Assembly: GCF_900163785.1 (NCBI RefSeq) | Contig: NZ_FUKN01000014.1 | Coordinates: 1 to 64,000, forward strand | Direction of reading: 5' to 3' | DNA length: 64,000 bases | Source: Psychrobacter sp. JB385 | Lineage (GTDB): Bacteria; Pseudomonadota; Gammaproteobacteria; Pseudomonadales; Moraxellaceae | Part shown: one piece after another, positions 8,712-19,597 of the stretch | Numbering within the stretch: position 1 is the first letter of the stretch | Layout: every line of letters begins with the position of its first letter | Made by a program: the position numbers and the translations under genes | The notes under the pieces: model-generated | What the model saw: the letters and a program-made list of their open reading frames with translations, nothing else | The model's database searches: none | Told to the model about the DNA's origin: nothing

Positions 8712-10352
8712 TTATTCTTGCGGGCTGGCACTGTCTAGTAAGTCGGTTTCATCTGAGCTTTCTGCAATTTCTTGTTCGACCTTTTCCATTAATTTATCGT
8801 TAGGACGCGCATCCAAAACCTCTTTGGCATCGTGACCTTGTAGAATCTGCTTGGCGCGAGCTTTGGCTTGTTGCTTGTCTTTATCGTCAATACTAACTGC
8901 ATTATCTTGATCGTGGTCAATGGTGGCTACGATCGTTGGCGATACTGCCTTATTGGTGGTTGTTTTACTGGTAGCTTTATTGCCGTTATTGCCACTACCC
9001 TGAAAATTCTCAAAGGCTTTTTCGAGTTTTTTGTTGAAGCGGAGGCGATAAATAGGCTCTGGCAAGCTAAACCCTGCGTTTTCTAATGCGTGCTTGGTTT
9101 CGCGAATGGCAATACTGCGTGCTTTTGCAAAATCTGTCTCTGCTTGATTGACCCAAATCTGAAACTCTAAGACAATGTTAGAATCGCCAACATTGGTAAT
9201 GACCGCCATTGCTTTCGGATTGTCTAACACAAAAGCCAAATCATTGATGGCGTCAACGCCGACTTTGATAGCGGCCAATGGATCGTTATTGGCATCCACA
9301 CCCAACTCAAAGGTAAAACGGCGTTCAGGGTTTTTGGTGTAATTTAAGATGGTCCCTTTAAAGACTTCAGCATTAGGAATTCGAAGCTGGTTACCATCCA
9401 AGGTCATTAGTATGGTGGCACGTGACGTCAATCGCACCACAATCCCTTCTTGTTCATTAATCACGATATGATCACGGGCGCGAAAAGGTTGGCGGATGCT
9501 GAGCATCAAGGACGCAATGTAATTTTCGATAGTGTCTTTGACGGCAAAACCGACGGCGATACCAATGACACCTGCCCCACCCAGCAACGTACCCAAAATG
9601 GTTTCTGCGCCAATTAAGCTGAGTGCCAAAATAAGCCCGCAAACGATAAAAATCACTTTTACCGTCTGTGCCAACAACTCAGCCACAAACGGATTGGGCG
9701 TTAGACGCTGCCACATTTTTTTGCGGTTCGACAGCCAACTACCGAGCCATGTCACCAATATAAATATGATCAGACCGACCAACAGTAAAGGCAGCGCTTT
9801 GATCAAGTTTTTGACTTGTGCTCTTAGCGTTTGATAAACCGTGGTGACATTGTCTTGTACATCCAAAGTACGGTCAATTCGATCATCAACGGTGACCACA
9901 TCGGTCAAGCGATTGGTCAAATTGATGGCTTGCTGTGCCTTTTTCTCATTTGGCGTCTCTCCTGTTAAGGTGACAACCCCTTGGGCGACGCTAACATCGA
10001 CAGCTTGTAGCCCGTCGATTTCAGAAAAGATGCCTTTGATACGTTGACGAATGTCATTGTCTGTTTGTAGAGAGGGTGTGGTTTCGATTTGCGCATTATT
10101 GGTGCTCTGACCACTGATGATTGGTGGAGCAGGCAAAGGCGTGGATGATTCTGCTACCTCGTTTGCTGATGTGGCAGAATCCTCTGTTGCCACTTCCTCG
10201 TGAGTTTCTATTCCTAGTGCGGTGGTTATACTAGCCACCTCTTCACCAGCAGCATGTGCAGGCAACCAGCAAACAACGATCAATAGCAACCAAGCCTGAC
10301 CCCACGTTTTTAAACAATGACGTACTATCGAGCGGTCAAGATAAGCGGCCAT
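8712..10352 (-). CDS. BON-domain mechanosensitive channel of the MscS family
   Basis: Predicted inner-membrane tension-gated channel for osmotic down-shock. 546 aa. Residues 1-36 form a signal peptide ending AHA. A low-complexity linker leads to a periplasmic BON domain (about 98-163, with VTLTGETPNEKKA). Membrane segments follow at about 186-206 and 228-250, then the pore-lining MscS helix (GTLLGGAGVIGIAVGFAVKD) and the cytoplasmic beta domain (DHIVINEQEGIVVRLTSR, LRIPNAEVFKGTILNYTKNP). The C-terminal tail after about 450 is charged and repetitive in Thr/Lys/Asp. MscS proteins with an N-terminal BON domain are a known architecture. It lies 75 bp downstream of hisA on the same strand. Confidence 0.88.
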   Translation of the reverse strand: MAAYLDRSIVRHCLKTWGQAWLLLIVVCWLPAHAAGEEVASITTALGIETHEEVATEDSATSANEVAESSTPLPAPPIISGQSTNNAQIETTPSLQTDNDIRQRIKGIFSEIDGLQAVDVSVAQGVVTLTGETPNEKKAQQAINLTNRLTDVVTVDDRIDRTLDVQDNVTTVYQTLRAQVKNLIKALPLLLVGLIIFILVTWLGSWLSNRKKMWQRLTPNPFVAELLAQTVKVIFIVCGLILALSLIGAETILGTLLGGAGVIGIAVGFAVKDTIENYIASLMLSIRQPFRARDHIVINEQEGIVVRLTSRATILMTLDGNQLRIPNAEVFKGTILNYTKNPERRFTFELGVDANNDPLAAIKVGVDAINDLAFVLDNPKAMAVITNVGDSNIVLEFQIWVNQAETDFAKARSIAIRETKHALENAGFSLPEPIYRLRFNKKLEKAFENFQGSGNNGNKATSKTTTNKAVSPTIVATIDHDQDNAVSIDDKDKQQAKARAKQILQGHDAKEVLDARPNDKLMEKVEQEIAESSDETDLLDSASPQE

Positions 10353-10427
10353 AAATATCTTCTACTGGGTTCTTTATCGACGTTTTTTATTGCAAACCTC
10401 TCTTGTTACAAAGATCTGCATTAACTG

Positions 10428-11165
10428 TTAACGATCTAAATACACCTGTGCTTCAGCCAAGTTCAACGTGCCTTCATAGATTGCGCGACCAGTGATTATG
10501 CCTTCGATACAGTCGCCGTATGGCTTTAATAGCTCAATGTCTTTCATGTCTGTCACACCGCCTGACGCAATCACAGGCAAGCCACCTTCACGAGCTAGAT
10601 TCACTGTTTGCTCAACATTTACGCCTTGCATCATGCCATCGCGGGCAATATCGGTATAAACAATTGAGGAGACACCCACATCTGCAAACTGCTTAGCCAG
10701 CTCGGTCGCTTTAGTGTCCGTCACATTTGCCCAGCCATGAGTGGCAACCATACCGTCTTTTGCATCAATACCGACAATAATGTGCCCTGCAAATTCGCGG
10801 CAAGCCTCTGTGACAAAGCTTGGATCTTCAACGGCTTTTGTACCAATGATGATATACGTCAATCCTGCTGTAATATACTGCTCAATCGTGTTCATGTTTC
10901 TGACACCGCCGCCCAACTGAATAGGCAAGTTTGGATACGCCTTGGCGATATCATGAACCACTTGTCTATGCACTGGTACACCGTCGAACGCACCGTTTAA
11001 ATCGACCAGATGAAGCCTGCGTGCTCCTTCTTCTACCCACCGCGCCGCCATGGCGACGGGATCGTCAGAAAATACCGTATCATCTTCCATACGGCCTTGT
11101 TTTAAGCGCACACATTTACCATCTTTTAAATCAATCGCCGGGATAATGACAGGCACAGCACACAT
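10428..11165 (-). CDS. hisA: ProFAR isomerase (HisA)
   Basis: Fourth-step enzyme of histidine synthesis: isomerises ProFAR to PRFAR in the cytoplasm. 245 aa, a full TIM barrel. The catalytic Asp is in [15 protein letters not shown], the phosphate-binding loops are IQLGGGVRN and IIGTKA, the second catalytic Asp is in [14 protein letters not shown], and the C-terminal phosphate site is IASGGV and [10 protein letters not shown]. The next his genes in the window (hisH, hisB) lie about 24 kb away, so the pathway is split as is usual in Moraxellaceae. Confidence 0.96.
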   Translation of the reverse strand: MCAVPVIIPAIDLKDGKCVRLKQGRMEDDTVFSDDPVAMAARWVEEGARRLHLVDLNGAFDGVPVHRQVVHDIAKAYPNLPIQLGGGVRNMNTIEQYITAGLTYIIIGTKAVEDPSFVTEACREFAGHIIVGIDAKDGMVATHGWANVTDTKATELAKQFADVGVSSIVYTDIARDGMMQGVNVEQTVNLAREGGLPVIASGGVTDMKDIELLKPYGDCIEGIITGRAIYEGTLNLAEAQVYLDR

Positions 11166-12240
11166 ACAGCATTCCTTATCTTGTAAAACAAAGTATTAAA
11201 TAAATTTTGGGCATTAAACCTTACAAATCAAACAGTAATAGACAAATATTTTCTCAGACGTGCATTTGAACCCGATAGTCGCCAACACAGAGAATAGAAA
11301 CAATCTCATTCAAAGAGCATATGACTGATTGAGGGAAATAAATACTCATAACCACAAGTTTTGATATATCTATTTACTGTAAACATGAGGTAAATTCAAT
11401 TACTGACTGGCAATTTTAGGTCAATTTAGCGTATAATCCTAGGTAAATTTTTATTTGTTTCTATGTGATAGTAACCATATGCCATGCTTTTATATGAGTC
11501 ATTTTTGGCTTAAGGAAGCATAGCAGTCAGGAAGAATCAGGCAATAATTTACCGCATCTGTACGATGTTGGCTAATGCCTTGCTAAGAAGGGTTATATTA
11601 GAAATTTCAACTGGTGGGCGTTAAACCGTCTACTCTGCACTACCAAAATCTAATTAGATACCTTCTACGATGTCTCTATCATTAGTTAACTATTACTAAC
11701 AGTCATTACTAGCGCTATGACAACTGATTGTAATAAGTGAGACTCACTTATCGGTTGCTCAGCTGGTTTGTCTTTTAACCAGTTTGCTATCTATGTTTAT
11801 AGATTATTATTTGACTATTTTTTCTGTTGAGCGTTGTTTTACAAGACCTCAAACGGATAAGGAAAGTCAATACTACTGGCGTTACAAGCTTTAATTTTCA
11901 ATGAAACGTGTGATAAGGCTGTTTATTTTGAAAATAGTCACTTTTAGCTCACTGCTTTAGCGATTAATTTTGATGGAATAGTTTTAGCATACACCTTGGT
12001 AGCCAGTCGCCACTTTGGTCATTCGAATAAGACATTAACGTGTTGTTAAGGAGTCTGAGGTCAGCGTTAATACTCTTACTAGTAGTTTTGATCGTGCTTT
12101 ATTTTAAAAAACCCGTTATCGCTATCCTACTATAGGAATAGAGATTTGTGGGCTTTATTTAATGACGCAAATGTTCATGCTACCGATATGCCATACAGGA
12201 CGTCTGGTATCGTTTTAGACTATGGACTAAGTTTTCGCTT
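11166..12240. other. Long gene-free region upstream of nqrA
   Basis: About 1.07 kb between divergent hisA and nqrA without a credible ORF on either strand. It contains a TATAAT at 11432-11437 without a good -35, a perfect palindrome at 11733-11751, and a small inverted repeat CTGGTT/AACCAG (11763-11782). I do not recognise a riboswitch or RNA gene. Part of it may be a long nqr leader or regulatory region. Confidence 0.6.
11733..11751. repeat. 19-bp perfect palindrome upstream of nqrA
   Basis: Nine-base arms ATAAGTGAG and CTCACTTAT around a single A. The symmetry suits a dimeric repressor or activator site, but no regulator can be named and it lies about 490 bp before nqrA. Confidence 0.45.
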
Positions 12241-13593
12241 ATGATTACCATCAAAAAAGGTTTGGATTTGCCCATCACTGGTGAACCCTCCCGCGAGATA
12301 TCTGAGCACCAACCTACACATGTAGCGGTTATTGGCTATGATTATGTGGGGATGAAACCCACGATGAATGTCAAAGAAGGTGACATCGTAGCCAAAGGTC
12401 AGCCCGTTTTTGAAGACAAAAAACGCGTTGGCGTGATCTACACTGCCCCTGCTGCTGGTAAGGTTATCGCGGTCAACCGCGGTGAACGTCGTGTGTTTGA
12501 AAGTCTTGTGATTGCGGTTGACCCAAACGGTGAAGAAGTAGAATTTGAGCGCTATGACTCTCAGCAACTTGCTGACCTAGATTCTGAAGTCGTTGAAACC
12601 CAGCTACTTGCCTCTGGCGAATGGACGGCGTTTCGCACGCGTCCTTACAGTCGTGCTCCAGAAATCGGTGCCCGTCCACACGCTATCTTTGTCACGGCCA
12701 TGGACACCAATCCATTGGCTCTTGATCCGATGCTGCTAATTAATGAACAGTTGCAAGCATTCAATGACGGTCTTGCCGTGTTATCAACCCTTAGCCCTAA
12801 GACTTTTGTGTGTCATAACGGCAATACACCGTTGACGCCAGTTGCAAAAACAGCAGCTAATAATGTCACTGAGTATCATGGCTTTGCTGGTAAACATCCG
12901 GCAGGATTGGCTGGTACACACATTCACTTTTTGCATCCTGTCATGCGCGGTGTTAGCGTATGGACGATTGGCTATCAAGACGTGATTGCGATTGGCAAGC
13001 TATTTACTACAGGGCGTTTGTATACGCGTCGTATGATTAGCTTGGCAGGCCCAGCAGTCACCAACCCGCATTTAATCATGACTGAGCGCGGTGCTGATAT
13101 TACTGCTCTTACAAAAGGTCAATTAGCCGCTGGCGAGAATCGTATTATTTCAGGTTCTGTCTTGTCTGGTCGCAAAGTGTTTGACAATATCGCTTATCTT
13201 GGTCGCTTTCATGATCAAGTCAGTGTGCTTCCTGAAGGTCGCGAGCGTCCTGCGTTTCACTTCTTTAGCGCAGGTGCAAACCGTTTCTCTAAATTGCCTA
13301 TCTATATCTCTCAGTTCTTTGGTGGCAAAAAATATAACTTCACTACGACAAGCAACGGCTCACCAAGAGCCATGGTGCCTATCGGGGTTTATGAAGAAGT
13401 GATGCCACAAGATTATCTGCCAACCCAGTTACTACGAGCATTGATTGTCGAAGACATCATCAGTGCTGTTGACTTGGGCGCACTCGAATTGGACGAAGAA
13501 GATTTAGCATTATGCACCTTTGTATCTCCTGGCAAATATGAATTCGGTGATATTTTGCGTGATAACTTAACACGCATTGAGCTGGAGGGCTAA
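12241..13593 (+). CDS. nqrA: Na+-translocating NADH:quinone reductase subunit A
   Basis: Peripheral subunit of the sodium-pumping NADH:ubiquinone oxidoreductase, on the cytoplasmic face of NqrB. 450 aa, the family length. The N-terminus ([16 protein letters not shown]) and the lipoyl-like segments ending in [15 protein letters not shown] are typical, as is the central block [13 protein letters not shown]. It is the first gene of nqrABCDEF; nqrB starts 5 bp later. The start lacks a strong Shine-Dalgarno sequence but matches the family N-terminus exactly. Confidence 0.96.
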   Translation: MITIKKGLDLPITGEPSREISEHQPTHVAVIGYDYVGMKPTMNVKEGDIVAKGQPVFEDKKRVGVIYTAPAAGKVIAVNRGERRVFESLVIAVDPNGEEVEFERYDSQQLADLDSEVVETQLLASGEWTAFRTRPYSRAPEIGARPHAIFVTAMDTNPLALDPMLLINEQLQAFNDGLAVLSTLSPKTFVCHNGNTPLTPVAKTAANNVTEYHGFAGKHPAGLAGTHIHFLHPVMRGVSVWTIGYQDVIAIGKLFTTGRLYTRRMISLAGPAVTNPHLIMTERGADITALTKGQLAAGENRIISGSVLSGRKVFDNIAYLGRFHDQVSVLPEGRERPAFHFFSAGANRFSKLPIYISQFFGGKKYNFTTTSNGSPRAMVPIGVYEEVMPQDYLPTQLLRALIVEDIISAVDLGALELDEEDLALCTFVSPGKYEFGDILRDNLTRIELEG

Positions 13594-13598
13594 CCACG

Positions 13599-14834
13599 AT
13601 GAAATTTTTACACAATATGTTCGATCGTATGGAGCCGTCTTTCACCAAAGGTGGCAAACACGAAAAATACTATGCCATTTTTGAGATGTTTGATACGTTT
13701 TTGCGTCAACCAAGCTCAACGACTTATGCATCTTCACACGTACGCGACGGTATTGACCTAAAGCGTATTATGATTACTGTATGGCTATGTACGTTCCCAG
13801 CGATGTTTTGGGGTATGTACAATATCGGTCACCAAGCACTAACCGCCATTACTCAGCTTGGCTTACAGCCTGAAGGCTGGCGTACTATCATCACAAGCAT
13901 GGCAGGCTACAATCCAGACAGTATCTGGGCAAGCTTTGTCTATGGTGCTATGCAGTTCTTGCCGATTTATCTCGTCACTTTTGTGGTCGGTATTCTTTGT
14001 GAGATTATCTTTGCCGTTGTGCGAGGCCATGAAGTCAACGAAGGTTTCTTTGTGACGTCTGTCTTATTTGCCTTGTGTCTACCACCAGATATTCCATTGT
14101 GGCAAGTTGCCCTAGGTATCATCTTCGGTGTGGTAGTGGCCAAAGAAGTATTTGGTGGTACCGGTAAAAACTTCCTGAACCCTGCCCTATCAGGTCGTGC
14201 TTTCTTATACTTTGCTTATCCAGCCTATATGTCTGGTGACTCGGTGTGGACAGCAGTAGATGGTTTTTCAGGGGCGACGCCGCTTGGTCTGGCTGCGCTT
14301 GGTGTGGTTCCTCAGGATTTCGTTGACGTATATGGTAATGCCATCACGTGGGGCGACGCATTCTTAGGCAACATGCAAGGCAGTATCGGTGAAGTATCAA
14401 CACTTGCAATTTTGATGGGTGCCGCTGTTCTACTTTGGACACGTATCGCTTCATGGCGCATCATGGCAGGGTGTGTGGTCGGTCTTATTGCCACCTCTCT
14501 TGTGTTCAATATGATTGGCTCTGAAGACAACATGATGATGAACTTGCCATTCTACTGGCATTTGGTTATCGGTGGTTTTGCATTCGGTGCTGTCTTTATG
14601 GCAACCGATCCTGTATCAGCTGCGCACACCAATAAAGGTCGCTGGGCATATGGTATCTTGATTGGTTTTATGACTGTATTGATTCGAGTGATCAACCCTG
14701 CCTTTCCAGAAGGCATCATGCTAGCCATTCTTTTTGCCAACTTATTTGCTCCATTGTTTGATTATTTTGTGACCCAAGCAAACATCAAACGCCAAACAGC
14801 TCGGAGGGTTCGCTATGTCCAAGCCCAAAAGTAA
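13599..14834 (+). CDS. nqrB: Na+-NQR subunit B, covalent-FMN membrane subunit
   Basis: Integral membrane subunit that carries covalent FMN and forms part of the sodium pathway and quinone site. 411 aa with about ten membrane helices. The flavinylation motif SGAT (residues 224-227, Thr227 the FMN acceptor) is intact; ApbE, encoded at 19598-20743, is the enzyme that attaches FMN there. The conserved element [18 protein letters not shown] precedes it. The 3' end overlaps nqrC by 20 bp, implying translational coupling. Confidence 0.97.
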   Translation: MKFLHNMFDRMEPSFTKGGKHEKYYAIFEMFDTFLRQPSSTTYASSHVRDGIDLKRIMITVWLCTFPAMFWGMYNIGHQALTAITQLGLQPEGWRTIITSMAGYNPDSIWASFVYGAMQFLPIYLVTFVVGILCEIIFAVVRGHEVNEGFFVTSVLFALCLPPDIPLWQVALGIIFGVVVAKEVFGGTGKNFLNPALSGRAFLYFAYPAYMSGDSVWTAVDGFSGATPLGLAALGVVPQDFVDVYGNAITWGDAFLGNMQGSIGEVSTLAILMGAAVLLWTRIASWRIMAGCVVGLIATSLVFNMIGSEDNMMMNLPFYWHLVIGGFAFGAVFMATDPVSAAHTNKGRWAYGILIGFMTVLIRVINPAFPEGIMLAILFANLFAPLFDYFVTQANIKRQTARRVRYVQAQK

Positions 14835-15729
14835 TAATGCGAAAACCATCAGTGTGGCATTGACGCTATGCTTGGTGTGTTCAGTACTGGTTTCAGCAGT
14901 TGCGGTTGGTCTCAAACCAGCACAAGTCGAGAATGCTCGCTTAGACCGTAACAAAAACATCTTGGTAGCAGCAGATATGTATAACGCTGAATCTGATACC
15001 GCAGAAGATGTTGCTGAGCGCTTCAAAGACTTTGATGTTGAGATTATTGATCTAAATAAAGGGACTTATCTTGATGATAGTGCCTTAGCAGACGCTGGCA
15101 TTCCTGATCGTAATGCTTATGATGCAAGCCAAGCAACCAAAAACCAAGCATTGAGTGAAGACCTGGGTGACAATGACCCTGCTGGTATTGGTCGTAAGCC
15201 AAAGTATGCCAAAGTCTATGTCAAAAAAGATGATGCGGGCAAACCTGAAGTGGTTGTACTACCGATTCAAGGATATGGACTATGGGGCACTATCTATGGC
15301 TTCTTAACGCTTGAAAGCGATATGAATACCATCAAAGGTATTAGCTTTTATGAGCATAAAGAAACCCCAGGTCTGGGCGCTCGTATCGAAGAACCACAGT
15401 GGCGTGCGAAGTGGACAGGCATTCACTCATATGACGAAAACGGTAATGTTGCTACTGGCGTGACCAAAGCAGGTGCTCCAAAAGAAAACTGGGTCGATGG
15501 CATCAGTGGCGCAACACTCACTAGCCGCGGTGTCAGTAATATGATTCAGTTTTGGTTGGGTGATCAAGGCTACAAGCCATACCTAGATATGCTACGTAAA
15601 GAAAGCGGTCAAACCATTGAAAATACTGATACGCAGGCGAATCAGTCAACGCAATCAAAGACCAGTACAGCTCAACCTAATACCGAACTGGCAGCCACGC
15701 TACCAGTAGCAAACGGCAAGGAGGCATAA
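14815..15729 (+). CDS. nqrC: Na+-NQR subunit C, covalent-FMN subunit
   Basis: One N-terminal membrane helix (about 11-32) and a periplasmic domain that carries the second covalent FMN. 304 aa. The acceptor motif SGAT is at residues 231-234 ([13 protein letters not shown]). The 40 C-terminal residues are a Gln/Thr/Ser-rich tail that looks like a lineage-specific extension after the FMN domain. The ATG at 14815 has a GGAGG just upstream inside nqrB, which supports this overlapping start. nqrD begins one base after its stop codon. Confidence 0.96.
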   Translation: MSKPKSNNAKTISVALTLCLVCSVLVSAVAVGLKPAQVENARLDRNKNILVAADMYNAESDTAEDVAERFKDFDVEIIDLNKGTYLDDSALADAGIPDRNAYDASQATKNQALSEDLGDNDPAGIGRKPKYAKVYVKKDDAGKPEVVVLPIQGYGLWGTIYGFLTLESDMNTIKGISFYEHKETPGLGARIEEPQWRAKWTGIHSYDENGNVATGVTKAGAPKENWVDGISGATLTSRGVSNMIQFWLGDQGYKPYLDMLRKESGQTIENTDTQANQSTQSKTSTAQPNTELAATLPVANGKEA

Positions 15730-15730
15730 C

Positions 15731-16402
15731 ATGGCTGACACGAAAACTATTTTAACCTCGCCTATTTTTGATAATAACCCGATTGCATTACAGATCTTAG
15801 GTATCTGTTCGGCATTGGCAGTCACCACAAGCATGGCCAATGCCATGGTTATGTGTGTGGCATTGACATTGGTAACGGCATTCTCAAGCTTTTTTATCTC
15901 GATCATTCGTAAACAAATCCCTTCGAGCATTCGTATCATCGTACAGATGACTATTATTGCCTCGTTGGTTATTTTGGTCGATCAGGTACTAAAAGCGGTC
16001 GCTTATGATGTAAGTAAAGGCTTATCTGTCTTCGTTGGTTTGATCATCACCAACTGTATCGTTATGGGCCGTGCAGAAGCGTTTGCGATGAGCAATCCAC
16101 CAGTACCTAGCTTTTTAGACGGTATCGGTAACGGTCTTGGTTACTCTGCCGTACTACTGTTTGTTGCAACTGTCCGTGAGATCTTAGGGGCGGGTACTTG
16201 GTTCGGTATTACCATTCTACAACCAGTCACTGACGGCGGTTGGTATTTGCCAAACGGGCTATTATTATTGCCACCATCAGCGTTCTTTATTATTGGTTTG
16301 TTTATTGCCATTGTTCGTATCTGGAAACCAGAGCAGGTCGAAGAAGCTGAGTTTGTAATGAAGCCGCAGTCTAAAGGCATGGCACATGGAGGCGGTCACT
16401 AA
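15731..16402 (+). CDS. nqrD: Na+-NQR subunit D
   Basis: Small integral membrane subunit with about six helices, pairing with NqrE to hold an intramembrane 2Fe-2S centre. 223 aa. The helix containing [14 protein letters not shown] supplies a conserved cysteine of that centre; an earlier cysteine lies in [12 protein letters not shown]. It ends with a short His-rich tail and overlaps nqrE by one base. Confidence 0.96.
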   Translation: MADTKTILTSPIFDNNPIALQILGICSALAVTTSMANAMVMCVALTLVTAFSSFFISIIRKQIPSSIRIIVQMTIIASLVILVDQVLKAVAYDVSKGLSVFVGLIITNCIVMGRAEAFAMSNPPVPSFLDGIGNGLGYSAVLLFVATVREILGAGTWFGITILQPVTDGGWYLPNGLLLLPPSAFFIIGLFIAIVRIWKPEQVEEAEFVMKPQSKGMAHGGGH

Positions 16403-17010
16403 TGGGACATTATGTTAGTTTATTTATAACCTCAGTCTTTATTGAGAACATGGCGCTGGCCTACTTCTTGGGTATGTGTACGTTCTTGGCTGTATCAAAG
16501 AAAGTATCAACAGCCATTGGTCTTGGGGTTGCTGTGGTTGTCGTTATGGCGATTACCGTTCCGCTAAATAACTTACTTTTTCAGTTCATCCTAAAAAGTG
16601 GTGCGCTGGCATGGGCAGGTTTCCCTGATATCGATTTAAGCTTCTTAGGGTTGCTCAGTTATATTGGTCTTATTGCTGCGACGGTACAGATCCTTGAGAT
16701 GTTCTTGGATAAGTTTGTACCAAGTCTGTATAACGCGCTTGGGGTGTTTTTGCCTCTTATCACTGTAAACTGCGCCATTTTAGGTGGGGTACTGTTTATG
16801 GTTGAGCGTGATTATAACTTTGGTGAATCCATGGTTTATGGTGTGGGTGCAGGTTTTGGTTGGGCACTTGCCATTGCTGCGTTGGCTGGTATTCGTGAGA
16901 AGCTAAAATACTCAGATATCCCAGCACCGCTACGCGGTCTTGGTATTACCTTTATCACAGTTGGTCTTATGTCGCTTGGCTTTATGTCGTTCGGTGGCAT
17001 GTCCATTTAA
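16402..17010 (+). CDS. nqrE: Na+-NQR subunit E
   Basis: Integral membrane partner of NqrD, 202 aa with about six helices in inverted topology. The conserved cysteines in [12 protein letters not shown] and [13 protein letters not shown] are those that coordinate the NqrD/E 2Fe-2S cluster. It overlaps nqrD by one base (its ATG shares the A of the preceding TAA). A gap of 151 bp follows before nqrF. Confidence 0.96.
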   Translation: MGHYVSLFITSVFIENMALAYFLGMCTFLAVSKKVSTAIGLGVAVVVVMAITVPLNNLLFQFILKSGALAWAGFPDIDLSFLGLLSYIGLIAATVQILEMFLDKFVPSLYNALGVFLPLITVNCAILGGVLFMVERDYNFGESMVYGVGAGFGWALAIAALAGIREKLKYSDIPAPLRGLGITFITVGLMSLGFMSFGGMSI

Positions 17011-17161
17011 ACCGTTTGATCTAGCGTTATCGATTGATACGCTACATTCAAGACCTTATTTAGCTATTTGAACTATTTAATTCATTTATTCGGTAGGCGT
17101 TCGGGTACAGCATGACATTCATGACCCCGCACCCCTACCCCATAGATTAAGGATACATATC

Positions 17162-18397
17162 ATGGATTATGCTACGGCGATTGGTGGCGTGGCTATGTTT
17201 ACCTTGATCATCATGGGCCTTGTTGCCATTATTTTGGCAGCACGTTCAAGATTGGTCAGTTCAGGTGACGTTACCATTCATATCAATGATAATCCCGATA
17301 ATGACGTAGTGACACCAGCAGGTGGTAAGCTACTGCAAACACTAGCAAGCGAAGGTATCTTTTTATCTTCAGCCTGTGGTGGTGGTGGTACCTGTGCACA
17401 GTGTCGCTGCCGTGTTATTGAGGGTGGCGGTTCTATCTTGCCCACCGAAGAAGGCTATTTTACTCAAGGCGAAATCCGTGATCACATGCGCTTAGCTTGT
17501 CAGGTAGCTGTCAAACAAGACATGAAAATCGAGATTGACCCCGAGTTTTTTGATGTACAAAAATGGGAATGTGAGGTTATCTCTAACGATAACGTAGCAA
17601 CCTTTATTAAAGAATTGGTACTTAAAATTCCAGAAGGCGAAGAAGTGAACTTCCGCGCTGGTGGTTATGTGCAGTTAGAAGCGCCACCGCACGAAGTCCA
17701 TTATAAAGACTTTGTGGTGGATGAAGAGTACCGAGAAGACTGGGAAAAGTTTGGCATTTTCAAATATGTATCAAAAGTTGATGAGCCAGTGATTCGTGCT
17801 TATTCAATGGCCAACTACCCAGAAGAAAAAGGCTTGATCAAGTTCAACATTCGTATCGCAAGTCCACCGCCACGCGGTCCTGACAATATCCCACCAGGCA
17901 AAATGTCTTCTTGGGTGTTTAGCCTAGTACCTGGCGATAAAGTCACGGTTTCAGGTCCTTATGGTGAGTTCTTTGCTAAGAAAACAGAAGCTGAGATGAT
18001 CTTTGTTGGTGGTGGTGCTGGTATGGCGCCCATGCGTTCTCACATTTTTGATCAGCTGAAACGCTTAAATACCGATCGTAAGATTAGCTTTTGGTACGGT
18101 GCACGCTCTATTCGTGAGATGTTCTACGTTGAAGATTACGATCAATTGGCGGAAGAGTTTGATAATTTTGAGTGGCATGTGGCCTTGTCTGATCCATTAC
18201 CAGAAGATAACTGGGAAGGTCCAACAGGCTTTATTCATAACGTGTTACTTGAAAACTACCTAAAAGACCATCCAAATCCTGAAGACTGTGAATTTTATAT
18301 GTGTGGGCCACCAATGATGAACGCGGCGGTAATCGACATGTTACACAGCTTGGGTGTTGAAGATGAAAACATCATGCTTGATGACTTCGGTGGTTAG
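17162..18397 (+). CDS. nqrF: Na+-NQR subunit F, NADH-oxidising subunit
   Basis: Electron entry point of the pump. 411 aa. One N-terminal membrane helix (about 5-28), a ferredoxin-type domain with 2Fe-2S ligands C72, C78, C81 and C113, then an FAD domain (RAYSMANYP) and an NADH-binding reductase domain ([26 protein letters not shown]). It ends with the family's LDDFGG. The start ATG follows AAGGAT. It is the last structural gene before a strong terminator, so apbE and nqrM are transcribed separately. Confidence 0.97.
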   Translation: MDYATAIGGVAMFTLIIMGLVAIILAARSRLVSSGDVTIHINDNPDNDVVTPAGGKLLQTLASEGIFLSSACGGGGTCAQCRCRVIEGGGSILPTEEGYFTQGEIRDHMRLACQVAVKQDMKIEIDPEFFDVQKWECEVISNDNVATFIKELVLKIPEGEEVNFRAGGYVQLEAPPHEVHYKDFVVDEEYREDWEKFGIFKYVSKVDEPVIRAYSMANYPEEKGLIKFNIRIASPPPRGPDNIPPGKMSSWVFSLVPGDKVTVSGPYGEFFAKKTEAEMIFVGGGAGMAPMRSHIFDQLKRLNTDRKISFWYGARSIREMFYVEDYDQLAEEFDNFEWHVALSDPLPEDNWEGPTGFIHNVLLENYLKDHPNPEDCEFYMCGPPMMNAAVIDMLHSLGVEDENIMLDDFGG

Positions 18398-18440
18398 ATT
18401 GCCTGATTCAGCAAAAAACCTCGTTTAAGCATGTTTATAA

Positions 18441-18470
18441 AAAAGAGTCTCAATTGAGGCTCTTTTTTTA
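18441..18470 (+). terminator. Terminator of the nqrABCDEF operon
   Basis: AGAGTCTCAA and TTGAGGCTCT form a 10-bp stem with one G-T pair, preceded by A's and followed by a run of seven T's, 45 bp after the nqrF stop. Confidence 0.88.
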
Positions 18471-18645
18471 TTTGGATAACCCGTTCAAAATAAAATGGTC
18501 ATGCCAATACCTGCGTACTACTGTACTACTGGTACAAATTTTTTGACTTGCTTTTCGTAAGCACCACAGAGACTACAAATTAAAATGGCAGCTTGCGTTA
18601 TCTATCCTATATGATTGATGACTTAACCAATAAGAAGGGATACTT

Positions 18646-19446
18646 ATGACAACCAAGTATAAAGAGCTGACCATATGGATAACAGGTGCTTCTAGCGGTA
18701 TTGGTGAGGCCTTAGCCATTGCTTTTGCCAAACGCGGTGCAACCATAATATTGAGTGGGCGCGATCATGATAAGTTGGCAGCGGTAAAACAACGCTGCAA
18801 ACATACTAAAAAACATCTGGTCGTGCCTTTTGATCTTAGCGATGCTGAACAAGCAAAAGAAGCCTACAGCAGTGCTAAGACTCACACGGGTCATATCGAT
18901 TGGCTAATCAATAACGCTGGCGTGAGTCAACGCTCTCTTATCATGGACACTGCAGAAGAGGTCGAGCGACAAATTATGGAGCTAGATTATTTTGCGCAAA
19001 CACGTCTAACCAGATTGGTATTACCAGACATGATAGCGCAGGGCGGTGGCAAAATAGTCATGATCTCCAGCGTCGCAGGGCTACTAGGAACTCAATATCG
19101 CGGTGCGTACGGTGCTGCCAAAGCCGCTATTCATATGTGGGCCAACAGTTTACGTGCCGAGCTGCATGATCAAAGAATAAAGGTCGCAACGATATTTCCC
19201 GGATTTATTCAAACCAATGTGTCTATTAATGCCCTAACAGGGGACGGAAGCCAGCAAGGCACAATGGATGAGGCGACCAGTAACGGCTTAACAGCGACGG
19301 CATTCGCCAAACAAGCTGTCACAGCACTCACGAAAGGAGAAGAATATATCATCATCGCAGGAACGAAAGAAAAGCTGGCAACCAAAGTCAACCGAGTATC
19401 GCCGCCTAGGCTGTATAAGCTTATCCGTGAGTCGCAGGTAAAGTGA
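18646..19446 (+). CDS. Short-chain dehydrogenase/reductase
   Basis: Predicted NAD(P)H-dependent oxidoreductase, 266 aa. Nucleotide-binding TGASSGIG at 13-20, NNAG in the middle, catalytic Ser in ISSVAG, and the YxxxK pair in YGAAK. The overall sequence resembles the DHRS7-like or general classical SDR group; the substrate cannot be told. It lies between nqrF and apbE on the same strand but behind the nqr terminator, so a role in Na+-NQR is not implied. The start has AAGGGA at proper distance. The adjacent 19447-19597 gap shows no terminator, so it could read into apbE. Confidence 0.88.
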   Translation: MTTKYKELTIWITGASSGIGEALAIAFAKRGATIILSGRDHDKLAAVKQRCKHTKKHLVVPFDLSDAEQAKEAYSSAKTHTGHIDWLINNAGVSQRSLIMDTAEEVERQIMELDYFAQTRLTRLVLPDMIAQGGGKIVMISSVAGLLGTQYRGAYGAAKAAIHMWANSLRAELHDQRIKVATIFPGFIQTNVSINALTGDGSQQGTMDEATSNGLTATAFAKQAVTALTKGEEYIIIAGTKEKLATKVNRVSPPRLYKLIRESQVK

Positions 19447-19597
19447 GGAACCATCAGACGCTGCTATGAATGGCCTCTTTAGGATTATATTGTTTGCTTA
19501 ATTTTATTGATATTGGCTTTATAGGTGGTACGGGGTGTAAAATAGGCATCGCTTATTATCCAAAGCCACATTCACTTTTTGCTATAGCAACGATCTT

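Noticed and set aside
8868..10047. Plus-strand ORFs inside the MscS-type gene
   Set aside because: They lie antisense within a strong coding gene and look like shadow frames rich in Ser/Thr/Ile.
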